DNA from: Marinomonas spartinae
Lineage (GTDB): Bacteria; Pseudomonadota; Gammaproteobacteria; Pseudomonadales; Marinomonadaceae
Reading direction: 5' to 3'
Assembly (NCBI RefSeq): GCF_016461715.1
Contig: NZ_JAEMUI010000007.1
Location: 62,001 to 126,000, forward strand
DNA: 64,000 nt
The position numbers were made by a program, and so were the translations under genes. Numbering within the stretch: the first letter of the stretch is position 1; each line of letters begins with the position of its first letter. This document shows, piece by piece, positions 7,666 through 16,367 of this stretch. The notes below the pieces were generated by a model, which was not told the origin of the DNA, ran no database searches, and was given only the letters and a program-made list of their open reading frames with translations.

Positions 7666-9348
7666 TTGTTTAAGCCAAATTATTATTTGCTTATCACGGC
7701 CGTTTTTGCTCTTTTGTGTATCCTTACCAATAACATGTATTTTAAATTAGCTTGGGCTTGGTTTGCCCTGTCTTTTTTTTGTGTCAGTCTTGCCTATCTT
7801 CTCAATAAGCCAGCCATCTTTAGAAAGCGTTCCGATGGTACGGTTCCTATTTATATTCGCTGGATTTTTTTACCTTTTTTGTGGAGTACTCAGCTGTATA
7901 ACAGTTGGGCGCGTAATAACGATCCGGTGCCTGCATTGCAGAAAATCGACGAAGGTTTGTACTTAGCAAGACGCCTTTTTCCTTCTGATGTTCATGATAT
8001 AAAAAACGAAAACATTGGTGCTGTTCTCGATGTGACCGCAGAGTTTAGTTCACTTAATTGGGTAACCTATCAAGGCGACATAGATTACCTGAATATTCCC
8101 ATTTTAGATCATTCAGTACCGTCGGATTTACAGATCCAGCGAGCCTTAAACTGGATCCATACCCATCGTAAAAATGATCGCTCCGTAGTGATTCATTGCG
8201 CCCTAGGGCGTGGGCGTTCTGTATTTATGCTGGCGGCGTATTTGCTAAGTCAAAATGCGGATATGTCTCCAGATGATGTCATGCAAAAAATTCGTGGGAT
8301 TCGCCAAACCGCGCGTCTCAATAAACGTCAGTTTAAGCGATTAAAACGTTCCTATAATCAAAAACTACTGAAGGTTCATAATACCGCTTGGTTGATCGCC
8401 AATCCGGTAGCAGGACGGCGTGAGTGGGAAGAAAAAAAGAGCGATATTCTCCGCTATTTATCGGCCTATTATGACCTCACGGTAAAAACGACGACGCCTG
8501 AGGTGAATGGGACCGCTTTGGCAAAAGAAGCCATTCAATCTTCGCCTGATTTGGTTATTGCCTGTGGTGGTGATGGAACCGTGACTGAAGTCGCGAGTGC
8601 GCTGGTTGGCACCCATATTAAATTGGGCATTATACCATTAGGGACCGCGAACGCCTTTAATCAGGTGTTGTGTGGAACCTTGTCAAAAGTAGCGCCTCTT
8701 GAGACGGTTTGTTTGAACTTAATTGAAGGCTGCGAACTGCGTGTCGATACGGCAACATGCAATGACGAGTTGATGCTGTTGTTAGCAGGCGTAGGCTTTG
8801 AGCAACAAATGATTGAGAAAGCGGATCGCACTAAAAAGAATACCAGTGGACAATTTGCTTATTTGCAAGGCCTGTGGGAGGCAATTGGCCAAAATGAAAT
8901 ACATGACTTTTCTGTCACCCTTAATGATGATGAGCCCTTTGTGATTCGCACGCCAAGTTTAACCATAGCCAATGCCGCTCCGGTTACCACTTTGTTGGCA
9001 CAAGGAAAAGGGTTGCCCAATTTCATGGATGGCGAGCTAGATTTAACTTGGCTGGACCCTGGGCGTACTCAGATTCTTAATTTGGCAGAGTTGGCGCTTC
9101 TTGGTTTAGGGGATCGTCATGAAGACAGTGCTGCGCAAGAGGGTAATAATGGGGTTTTCCACCGCTCGGCTAAGCGGGTTAAAGTCGACATTAGCAGTGT
9201 CGGTCGTTATGTAATTGATGGGGAAGAACGAGAGGCTGATAGCATTGAGATTGTTGTCAATCCTCAGTCACTGAGTGTGGTGGTGCCAGAAGATTTGATG
9301 CAACAAACAAGCGATTTGCATACAGCATCCTCGGCAGAGAACGCATAA
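7666..9348 (+). CDS. Membrane dual-specificity phosphatase fused to a diacylglycerol/lipid kinase
   Basis: 560 aa, with a TTG start supported by AAGGAGAG 6 bases upstream. Two or three hydrophobic segments fill residues 5-75. A cysteine phosphatase domain follows with the signature HCALGRGRS (Cys at residue 178). From residue 240 a YegS/LCB5-type lipid kinase domain begins with NPVAGRREW and holds the nucleotide-binding GGDGT at 301-305 and PLGTANAFN after it. The phosphatase resembles bacterial PTPs of the type that dephosphorylate lipid phosphates. The single chain could remove and add phosphate on a membrane lipid, but the substrate is unknown. It is followed by a bidirectional terminator. 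Confidence 0.85.
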   Translation: MFKPNYYLLITAVFALLCILTNNMYFKLAWAWFALSFFCVSLAYLLNKPAIFRKRSDGTVPIYIRWIFLPFLWSTQLYNSWARNNDPVPALQKIDEGLYLARRLFPSDVHDIKNENIGAVLDVTAEFSSLNWVTYQGDIDYLNIPILDHSVPSDLQIQRALNWIHTHRKNDRSVVIHCALGRGRSVFMLAAYLLSQNADMSPDDVMQKIRGIRQTARLNKRQFKRLKRSYNQKLLKVHNTAWLIANPVAGRREWEEKKSDILRYLSAYYDLTVKTTTPEVNGTALAKEAIQSSPDLVIACGGDGTVTEVASALVGTHIKLGIIPLGTANAFNQVLCGTLSKVAPLETVCLNLIEGCELRVDTATCNDELMLLLAGVGFEQQMIEKADRTKKNTSGQFAYLQGLWEAIGQNEIHDFSVTLNDDEPFVIRTPSLTIANAAPVTTLLAQGKGLPNFMDGELDLTWLDPGRTQILNLAELALLGLGDRHEDSAAQEGNNGVFHRSAKRVKVDISSVGRYVIDGEEREADSIEIVVNPQSLSVVVPEDLMQQTSDLHTASSAENA

Positions 9349-9381
9349 GATGGTTGCTAATGATGTGTCGTTAAGGTGAAT

Positions 9382-9417
9382 AAAAAACGGCGAACCCATT
9401 AGGTTCGCCATTTTTTA
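9382..9417. terminator. Bidirectional terminator between convergent genes
   Basis: AAAAAACGGCGAACC / GGTTCGCCATTTTTT stem-loop, with A and T runs on its two sides, between the convergent phosphatase-kinase gene and the sigma54-activator gene. Confidence 0.8.
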
Positions 9418-9433
9418 TTAAGGCTAATAAGGG

Positions 9434-10786
9434 TTAAAGCTGACTAGCGGCGTTTTCATACTTATCTAATTTGTTATAAAGCGTTTTAACGCTGATGCCA
9501 AGTTGCTGCGCAGTGTCAGTTTTATTGCCAAGGTTTTGTTTTAAGGTCTGGGTAATGGCTATTTTTTCCAAATCTTCCAGCTTCATGCCTTGTGGTATAC
9601 AAGCCTCTATTTCAGATGATTTTTTCTGATAACCCCCATGAAGAACCAAGTTATCCGCTTCAATCACGTCGTCCGACATAATGTAAGCCCGTTCAATCGC
9701 ATATTTGAGCTCTCGAACGTTACCAGGCCATGGGTACTGGCGAATTTTCGTTAAGCAAGAATCAGACAGTTGTTTGTGAGTGTTTTCTTGTTTATTACGA
9801 TAGGTAAGAAAGTGTTGTGCTAACCCGCAGGCATCATCGTCACGGTCCCGAAGAGGGGGCACATCAATGGGAAACTGCGCAAGACGAAAATATAAATCCT
9901 CGCGGAAAACCTCTTCTTCTATAGCCTCTTGTGGCGAACGGTTGGTGGCGGCAATGACTCGGACATCGGCCATTTTAATCGTTTGACTACCGACCGGTTT
10001 ATATTCACCACTTTCTAATACACGTAGGAGTTTTACCTGATACTCGTAGGGCATTTCGGTGATTTCATCTAAAAATAATGTCCCGCCCTTGGCTTGTTCA
10101 AACACGCCAATGTGGTCTTTATGAGCACCAGTAAAAGCCCCTTTCACATGACCAAATAACTCGCTATCGATCAGTTCTGGGCTTAACGCTCCGCAGTTGA
10201 CCGCAACAAAGGGTTGATTAGAGCGTTCACTAAATACATGCAAACTGTTGGCGACAAGTTCTTTACCTGCACCACTTTCACCCACGATAAAGGCATTGGC
10301 TTTCGTGACAGCGACTTTGCGAATGGTACGGTACAAACTATGCATCGCACTGGAAGAGCCTAGTAATAAGCAGAACTGATCCAAGTAACTGGTGCTGCTC
10401 TGTTGACGGTGTGTTCTCACCGACAGCTCTTTATAACTTTCTTCGAGGGACGCGTTGACCAGATCGTAGTTAAATGGCGCACGATAATGGAAACCTGCCC
10501 CTTTACTCATCAAATTATCGAGCATTGGGTCAGGTTCACCCTGACTAAAGAATAAAAACTCCACGCTTTGCAGTAATGAGCTGTTATCTAGATTAGCGAG
10601 AGCTTGATCTTTAAGGCTGTCTATCTCTATAAGGGCGATCTGACATCCAGATTCAGACAGTTGCTCCAACCAGGAGTCCGTTTGGTTGCTGATGGACAAT
10701 TCGAATTGTCGAACACCAGACAACCCCAGTAGCGCTGAGGCCAATAATGGATCACGTGTGTGCATAAAAAGCTTTGGTGATGGCAT
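9434..10786 (-). CDS. Sigma54-dependent transcriptional activator with degenerate receiver
   Basis: 450 aa from the ATG that follows AAGGAGAGGTAT; the open frame continues 58 codons upstream, but that part has no ribosome site and no family features. The N-terminal 125 residues look like a receiver domain, but the region expected to hold the phosphate-accepting aspartate (IALIEID) is atypical. The AAA+ domain has Walker A GESGAGKE (169-176), the sigma54-contact loop GAFTGA, and Walker B FLDEI. A Fis-type helix-turn-helix (TAQQLGISVKTLYNKL) closes the protein. It is divergent from an unknown 157-aa gene, which may be a target. The signal and regulon are unknown. Confidence 0.9.
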   Translation of the reverse strand: MPSPKLFMHTRDPLLASALLGLSGVRQFELSISNQTDSWLEQLSESGCQIALIEIDSLKDQALANLDNSSLLQSVEFLFFSQGEPDPMLDNLMSKGAGFHYRAPFNYDLVNASLEESYKELSVRTHRQQSSTSYLDQFCLLLGSSSAMHSLYRTIRKVAVTKANAFIVGESGAGKELVANSLHVFSERSNQPFVAVNCGALSPELIDSELFGHVKGAFTGAHKDHIGVFEQAKGGTLFLDEITEMPYEYQVKLLRVLESGEYKPVGSQTIKMADVRVIAATNRSPQEAIEEEVFREDLYFRLAQFPIDVPPLRDRDDDACGLAQHFLTYRNKQENTHKQLSDSCLTKIRQYPWPGNVRELKYAIERAYIMSDDVIEADNLVLHGGYQKKSSEIEACIPQGMKLEDLEKIAITQTLKQNLGNKTDTAQQLGISVKTLYNKLDKYENAASQL

Positions 10787-11021
10787 ATACCTCTCCTTGA
10801 AAATGGTAAGGTCGCGAGCTTGTAAAGCTGACATGCGAACCTGTAATTTCTTCCGATTACTGTTAGTAAAATCGTTAGCAAAATATCGCTTATCGATAAT
10901 ATAGGCCCATAGAATCACAGCTTTGGTAAGTTGGCATAGCCTTTGTAAGAGACTTTTCATAAAACCTAGTTGTTATTTGTGTTATTTACACAAAACAAAC
11001 CATTTGTTGATGGGAGTAACA

Positions 11022-11495
11022 ATGAAAACGAGTGAAGCGAAAGACGATGGAAGTCCGTTAATCAGTGATGCCTGCCTAGTATGGGATATCTTTTCGATCA
11101 GTTACGATGGCGGCTATGCAAATGCAAAAGTACAGGGCCGAGTTGCCAATACTGTTGAGCAACATGTGTTTCAAATGGTAGCGAATCAGTATCTTGCGTT
11201 ATCGGAAAAACTGTTAGTCTGTTTGGGGGAGTTACCGAAAGACAGTGGTAGTATGAACCCAGAAGCTGGCTATATTGGTAAAGCCTATTTGCATGCTATT
11301 AAGGCATCAGACAAAAATCTTCCGAATCGAATCATGAGTATTAACCGACAGGCACTGAAACGCATCAAGCGTTTAGTGACAAAACTCAAAGATCGTTTAT
11401 TTGCGCTGCGGATTAGTGAGTTTTTAGCGAGCATTCAAATGACGCTGGATCAGGTGAGCCATCGACGACAACAAGCCGGTTTGGTTTGTGGTTAG
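11022..11495 (+). CDS. Unknown 157-aa cytoplasmic protein
   Basis: No family recognised. The start is set at MKTSEAKDDG because TGGGAG lies 8 bases upstream; the frame is open further but the added part has no ribosome site. No signal peptide or membrane segment is visible. The second half is helical and strongly basic (KRIKRLVTKLKDRLFALR), which could bind nucleic acid or be a coiled coil. It is divergent from the sigma54 activator, with 235 bases between starts, which makes it a candidate target of that regulator. Function unknown. Confidence 0.65.
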   Translation: MKTSEAKDDGSPLISDACLVWDIFSISYDGGYANAKVQGRVANTVEQHVFQMVANQYLALSEKLLVCLGELPKDSGSMNPEAGYIGKAYLHAIKASDKNLPNRIMSINRQALKRIKRLVTKLKDRLFALRISEFLASIQMTLDQVSHRRQQAGLVCG

Positions 11496-11652
11496 GCCCG
11501 TCGACATGTTTCAAGTGTCCTGACAGCCGCAAAGTGCCTAAAGTAAACCAATTGCTAAGGCAAAAAACGCAACTAGAGCAAACAAACCATAAAAACGCCT
11601 CTATTGATAGCATTTTTATGGAATGGCTGCCCTAAGTGTTAGAACCGTGAGA

Positions 11653-12420
11653 TTAATTCTGACTAGACGTCACCACACTGTAATCCAACTCGCCTTTGAT
11701 TTTGCCACCGTCTTCTGAAGTATTGACATCGAAAGGGACTGTACTTTTGTCAGAGAACGGTTTCACCACACCGATGACTTGGCCATTCACCAAAATCTGG
11801 TAACGTTCTGAGTAGGTGATTTTGATGTCTTCAGAATGTTTTGTATCAAATAAAATACTGTCTTTTAAACGAATCATACGGCTTTCGCCTCTGACCCATT
11901 GACCAATGAGTGGTTGCGTCATGAAGTTGCCTTTCGGCAAAGAGATATCCGCTTTGTGAATGAATATTTTTAGCAAGTCGCCTCTTTTAGGCGCGTTTTT
12001 ACGTTGTTCAACCAAGGCATCAAGAGCACTTAATTTTGCGGCCGTTTGCTTGTTGTACGCAATAACATCCTGCTCGGCATTGGCAATCGCGTCTGCAGAA
12101 GTCAGGGTGCTGATATTAACTTGTGGCTCGTCGGGAGCAATACCTGCTCGAACACGGAGTTCGTCATATTGTTTCTTCGCGGTGGTTAATAACGCATCCA
12201 GTTTTTCTTTTTGCTCTTTAAACGTTTTTACTTTTGTCGCTGTGTTATTGCTTGCTGTTTTTTCTGTCGTTTTTTGTGTTGATTGCTCTGTCGTCTTATC
12301 TGTCTGTTCTGTTTTAGTCGTCTGCTCGCCTTTAGCGTGTGTCATGTCTTTTAAAAATGGCGTTGAGCAAGCGCTGAGTAATAGTGGCAAAATTAATACG
12401 CCAGCACGAAGTAGTAACAT
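11653..12420 (-). CDS. Lipoprotein with Thr/Lys/Glu-rich linker
   Basis: 255 aa. Short signal peptide ending in the lipobox LSAC at about residue 18. Residues 25-70 are a low-complexity stretch of T, K, E, Q, likely a disordered spacer from the membrane. Residues 70-150 are predicted helical; the C-terminal 100 residues look like a compact beta-rich domain with no family recognised. An AGGA ribosome site precedes the ATG. It has no operon partner on either side. Function unknown. Confidence 0.7.
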   Translation of the reverse strand: MLLLRAGVLILPLLLSACSTPFLKDMTHAKGEQTTKTEQTDKTTEQSTQKTTEKTASNNTATKVKTFKEQKEKLDALLTTAKKQYDELRVRAGIAPDEPQVNISTLTSADAIANAEQDVIAYNKQTAAKLSALDALVEQRKNAPKRGDLLKIFIHKADISLPKGNFMTQPLIGQWVRGESRMIRLKDSILFDTKHSEDIKITYSERYQILVNGQVIGVVKPFSDKSTVPFDVNTSEDGGKIKGELDYSVVTSSQN

Positions 12421-12912
12421 CGTATAATCCTGAGATTAGAGTTTAAAATAATGGCTGCTAGTATGCGGTATGCTAGTGCCCATGTCGAGATGCGTAGAAA
12501 ATCAGGATACGCACCAGTTTTTTTATCAAATTCTTTTCATCCTGTGCACCTATGTTGATTTGATTGGTTTCGGACAGCGCCAACCTTAAAACAACATTTT
12601 TAGTTTATAGCCCAGTGCAAGGCTTTAATGTAATGGCCTTTGTCTAGAATATAGAAAGACCTTGAGTGTATCTGAAAAAGAAATGCTTTTACCGTCTAGA
12701 AATTGTAATGAAATACTGTAACATATTAATTTGCTAATTTCTTGCACAAAGTGTCGATGCAAAGCATATTGCCGGTTTTCTACATATTTTTTGCAACTTG
12801 TGGGTTCGCCATTGAATGCAGCGATTGATAAAGAACAATTAGCTTATAAAGACAACATCTTTTGGATGTTGTCTTATGTCCGTTTCATCAAAGTCGATTG
12901 TTAAATCGCCTG
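12421..12912. other. Intergenic region with one hairpin
   Basis: About 490 bases without a gene. The only clear structure is a hairpin at 12849-12874, AGACAACATC / GGATGTTGTCT, 39 bases past the hisA-like stop codon, likely that gene's terminator although its T-run is short. Confidence 0.5.
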
Positions 12913-13677
12913 TCACGCGGAGTGTGCTTGGTTCCATAGAATGCAAGCGTCCAACGTTACACCTTGGCCACCAAAAATATCCAAGGCACTGCCAATGGTT
13001 AAATCGACAATCCCATTTGACAGTTCATTAACGCGTTTTAAGTCTTCTAAAGAGCGAGCACCGCCAGCGTAAGTGACGGCCACTGGGCAGCCTTGTCCGA
13101 GTAGGGCAACCAACTCTTCATCAATTCCCGCCTGTAAGCCTTCTACGTCAGCAGCATGAATAAGAAATTCGTCGCAATGATCTGCCAGCTCTATCAAGCT
13201 TTCGTGGGTCACTGGCATGGAAGTAATGGTTTGCCAGCGGTCTGTGGCAATATACCAACCGTCTTCTGTGCGACGACAGCTTAGGTCTAATACTAAGCGA
13301 TCCACACCAGTTTCACGTTTGATTTTATCGAGTCGATCCCATGAAAACTCCTTATCCTTAAAAAGATAAGAGGTCACGATAACATGGGATGCGCCTGCTT
13401 CTAGGTACTCGGCAGCATTACGAGCTGTCACACCACCACCAAATTGTAAGCCACCAGGATAAGTGCGAAGTGCGCTCAATGCTTCGTCGTGGTTACCCTT
13501 ACCAAGCGCGATCACGTGGCCTCCTGTGAGTCCATGTTCACGATAAAGTGATGCGTAATAAGCCGCATTGTATTCGCTGATAAAGTTCTCTTTAGCGCCT
13601 TTGTCATTTAGGCTACCACCGACGATTTGCTTTACTTTGCCTTGGTGTAGATCAATACAAGGACGAAATTGAGTCAC
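12913..13677 (-). CDS. HisA-like isomerase of the eukaryotic (His6) type
   Basis: 254 aa with a GTG start preceded by AGGAG. The sequence follows the fungal/plant HIS6 pattern rather than the usual bacterial HisA: CIDLHQGKVKQIVGG at the N-terminus, LQFGGGV, VIVTSYLF, VLDLSCRR, FLIHAADVEGL and GSALDIFGG. The enzyme isomerises ProFAR to PRFAR, the fourth step of histidine synthesis, in a TIM barrel; the two catalytic aspartates are expected in CIDLH and near VTYAGG, but the second is not obvious here. No other his genes are near. It may be a second, acquired copy or have another sugar-phosphate substrate. Confidence 0.85.
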   Translation of the reverse strand: MTQFRPCIDLHQGKVKQIVGGSLNDKGAKENFISEYNAAYYASLYREHGLTGGHVIALGKGNHDEALSALRTYPGGLQFGGGVTARNAAEYLEAGASHVIVTSYLFKDKEFSWDRLDKIKRETGVDRLVLDLSCRRTEDGWYIATDRWQTITSMPVTHESLIELADHCDEFLIHAADVEGLQAGIDEELVALLGQGCPVAVTYAGGARSLEDLKRVNELSNGIVDLTIGSALDIFGGQGVTLDACILWNQAHSA

Positions 13678-13814
13678 AAAAAAGCTCCTAATGGTTCGAA
13701 ATAAGAGTGGGATTGTAACCGATAATTTACCCAGAAACGATGCACCAAAGCAAACAGTCTGTAAGACTGATACAATGGCGTTCCACAGTTAATAAAGCAA
13801 GATCATTTATTTTT

Positions 13815-14228
13815 ATGTTAAAACTTTCCCTAGCGGTGACCATTCCTGATCATGAAATCGAATTGACCGCGATTCGAGCGCAGGGAGCGGGCGGTCAAAA
13901 TGTGAATAAAGTGTCTTCTGCCATTCACCTGCGATTTAACGTCGCAAGCTCTTCTTTACCAGAATTTCATAAAGAGCGTTTATTATCAATCAGTGACTCT
14001 CGACTAACGAAAGAGGGGGATATTGTCATAAAAGCACAACAATATCGTACTCAAGAGTTAAACCGTGAAGATGCTTTAATGCGCTTAAAGGCGCTGATTT
14101 TGGACGCGATTAAACAACAAAAAGCGCGTCGTCCCACGAAACCAAGCCGCTCCGCTCAGAAAAAACGCCTAGATGTAAAAAAACAAAAAGGACAAGTTAA
14201 AAGACTGCGCCGTTCTAATTGGGATTGA
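13815..14228 (+). CDS. arfB: Alternative ribosome-rescue factor ArfB
   Basis: 137 aa, peptidyl-tRNA hydrolase that frees ribosomes stalled on broken mRNA. The catalytic GGQ (residues 26-28) lies in the diagnostic AIRAQGAGGQNVNK context, followed by AIHLRF. The last 40 residues are strongly basic (many K and R), as needed to enter the empty mRNA channel. The start is placed at MLKLSLAV because it matches the usual length; an open frame reaches back to 13740. Single gene, followed after 82 bases by the metal exporter. Confidence 0.93.
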   Translation: MLKLSLAVTIPDHEIELTAIRAQGAGGQNVNKVSSAIHLRFNVASSSLPEFHKERLLSISDSRLTKEGDIVIKAQQYRTQELNREDALMRLKALILDAIKQQKARRPTKPSRSAQKKRLDVKKQKGQVKRLRRSNWD

Positions 14229-14310
14229 GTGAACGAAATGGTTTTCTCAAGCTTTGCTTTCCTATAAGTTAGAAGGCAATAGATCTCATTTATTTGCCAC
14301 AAGAGGTTAT

Positions 14311-15204
14311 ATGAGTCACGACCATAGTCATCATGTTAGTCATTATAACCGTGCGTTTGCTATCGGTATTGCGCTCAATGTTTTTTTTACAGCCATTGAA
14401 TTTCTCTACGGTTTTGCTGCCGACTCGTTAGCCTTGATTGCGGATGCTGGACATAACTTAAGCGATGTATTGAGTCTATTGTTGGCTTGGGGAGCGAGCA
14501 TATTAGGCAAAAAAGCAGCGACCGAAAAGCGCACTTACGGTTTTCGAAAAGTCACCGTGATGGCGTCTTTGATTAGCGCAGTGATGCTATTGGCCGCATT
14601 GGGCATAATTGCTTGGGAAGCCATCGCTCGTTTCTCTCATCCGGCGCCGGTTGCCAGTGTGACCATGATGGTCGTTGCCGCTATTGGTGTGGTGATCAAC
14701 ACGGTAACGGCGCTGCTATTTATGGGAGATCACCATCACGACCTGAATATCAAAGGAGCATTTTTGCACATGGCGGCTGATGCGGCCGTTTCGTTAGGCG
14801 TGGTGATTGCGGGGGCACTTATTTGGTGGAAAGGGTGGTTATGGGTCGACCCTGTGATCAGTCTACTAATTGTCGCTGTCATATTCATCGGAACATGGGG
14901 GCTGCTAAAAGACTCCATGAATTACACGCTAGATGCGGTGCCAGATAAAATCGACATGCCTGCATTGCGGCGTTATCTAGAAAATTTACCTGAAGTCTCT
15001 CGTATTCACGATTTACACGTGTGGCCATTAAGCACCACGGAAGTAGCCTTAACCGTGCATTTAGTTGTGAAAGACGTGACCCCAGAGGGATTCTTACACC
15101 ACATACAACACCATCTGCACGATGAGTTTTCAATCGAACATGCCACCATTCAAATAGAAAATGAAGCGGACGAAGCGAACTGTGCTTTAGAACATCCTCA
15201 CTGA
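14311..15204 (+). CDS. Cation diffusion facilitator metal exporter (Zn/Co/Cd type)
   Basis: 297 aa. A His-rich start (MSHDHSHHVSH) and six hydrophobic segments are visible. The metal site HxxxD patterns ADAGHNLSD in TM2 and MAADAAVSL in TM5 match ZitB/CzcD-type exporters; the HAxxD of TM5 is varied to HMAAD. The C-terminal cytosolic domain has DLHVWPLS and a His-rich stretch. AAGAGG lies 4 bases before the chosen ATG. It most likely exports zinc, cobalt or cadmium against protons from the cytoplasm. It stands alone, without an MerR-type regulator nearby. Confidence 0.9.
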   Translation: MSHDHSHHVSHYNRAFAIGIALNVFFTAIEFLYGFAADSLALIADAGHNLSDVLSLLLAWGASILGKKAATEKRTYGFRKVTVMASLISAVMLLAALGIIAWEAIARFSHPAPVASVTMMVVAAIGVVINTVTALLFMGDHHHDLNIKGAFLHMAADAAVSLGVVIAGALIWWKGWLWVDPVISLLIVAVIFIGTWGLLKDSMNYTLDAVPDKIDMPALRRYLENLPEVSRIHDLHVWPLSTTEVALTVHLVVKDVTPEGFLHHIQHHLHDEFSIEHATIQIENEADEANCALEHPH

Positions 15205-15248
15205 AGGTGAGGCTTAGCTTAGAAATATAAGAATAGAAGAAGTTGTTA

Positions 15249-15755
15249 ATGATGATTCCAACTATTGAAACAGAGCGTTTGTTATTGGTGCCTCCCAGCA
15301 TTGAGTGCGTTGAAGCATATAATGCGTTTTATACCAATGGTGAAGCTTCTAAAGCTTATGGCGGACCAATCTCCAGTGGTAAGGCGTTGGGGCGTTTAAA
15401 AGAAGACCTGGGCGGTTGGTATATTGATGGCTTTGGTGTTTGGGCGATCAAAGAAAAAGAGTCCGCAACCATTATTGGTGTATGTGGTTTTTGGCAAGGA
15501 TTAGGTTGGCCAAGAGAGCTGACTTGGTGGTTACTGCCAACCTCAAGAGGTAAAGGGTATGCCAAAGAAGCATCCATCGCCGCCGTTGCCCATGCTTATA
15601 ACGAGTTTGCTTGGCATGAAGTGGAAACCTATATGCATGATTCAAATGAGAGTGCGAGGGCTTTGGTCGAGCGTTTGGGAGGCGTTAAATCAAGGCGAAG
15701 TCAATTTCCAGATGGGCTGAGTCGTGATATTTATACTTTCCCAAAGGCATCTTAG
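15249..15755 (+). CDS. GNAT N-acetyltransferase (RimJ/RimL-like)
   Basis: 168 aa. The start IETERLLL and the acetyl-CoA-binding part TSRGKGYAKEA match the ribosomal-protein acetyltransferase-like GNAT group that modifies N-terminal or small-molecule amines. A WWLLP motif precedes the CoA loop. Two ATG codons in a row (15249, 15252) are possible starts, with AGAAGAAG upstream. First of two GNAT genes in a row; the substrate is unknown. Confidence 0.85.
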   Translation: MMIPTIETERLLLVPPSIECVEAYNAFYTNGEASKAYGGPISSGKALGRLKEDLGGWYIDGFGVWAIKEKESATIIGVCGFWQGLGWPRELTWWLLPTSRGKGYAKEASIAAVAHAYNEFAWHEVETYMHDSNESARALVERLGGVKSRRSQFPDGLSRDIYTFPKAS

Positions 15756-15855
15756 TGACCGTATTCGTTATCCCGCCGCACAGTCGTGATATCCATGGGC
15801 TAGTAGAAAGCGAAGTGTTTGGAACATCCCATTGAATAGGTAAAAGGATAAATTG

Positions 15856-16266
15856 ATGAGTTACGACGTTCGTAATGAAATTCCAAGTGTAGAAGACTAT
15901 ATCGACATACGACTTCAAGCAGGTCTATCCAGAAAATCGGTTGAGGCCGCAACCATAGGTTTAAAAAACAGCCTTTTTGGCGTTGTCGTGTACTCTAATA
16001 ACCTGCCAATCGGTATTGGAAGAGTGATTGGTGATGGGGGATGCTTCTTTGAAATCACTGACATGGCGGTTTTACCAGAGCATCAGCATCAGGGTGTTGG
16101 TTCTTTAATTATGAAGGCGCTGGTGAATTGGTTACATGAAAACGCACCAACGACGGCGTATGTGAGTATAATGGCTGATCATGGTACACCAGAATTTTAT
16201 GAAAAATTTGGTTTTACCAAGGCAACAATGCCGACCTCTTCTGGTATGTACATGCGCATACTATAA
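15856..16266 (+). CDS. GNAT N-acetyltransferase
   Basis: 136 aa. The CoA-binding loop HQHQGVGSLIM and the C-terminal FYEKFGF are typical of small GNATs. AAAAGG precedes the ATG. A paralogue with the same design (LRVKAGLS..., GDGACNFEI) lies at 31466-31876 in the accessory region, and a decayed copy of this gene's 3' part lies at 17099-17165. Substrate unknown. Confidence 0.85.
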   Translation: MSYDVRNEIPSVEDYIDIRLQAGLSRKSVEAATIGLKNSLFGVVVYSNNLPIGIGRVIGDGGCFFEITDMAVLPEHQHQGVGSLIMKALVNWLHENAPTTAYVSIMADHGTPEFYEKFGFTKATMPTSSGMYMRIL

Positions 16267-16286
16267 ATTTAGCTACAGTGAGAACT

Positions 16287-16316
16287 AAAAAAGCCCGTCA
16301 TACGATGGGCTTTCTT
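16287..16316 (+). terminator. Terminator after the GNAT gene
   Basis: A-run, then AAGCCCGTC / GATGGGCTT stem with short loop and T-rich end, between the convergent GNAT and glutathione transferase genes. Confidence 0.65.
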
Positions 16317-16367
16317 ATGTCTGTTCTATTTTTCTTTCTAAGCCATGATAAGGCAATAAATGCTAGG

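Noticed and set aside
11960-12427. 155-codon plus-strand frame opposite the lipoprotein gene
   Set aside because: The minus-strand frame has a signal peptide, lipobox and ribosome site; the plus-strand one is a shadow rich in Val/Ser from complementary codons.
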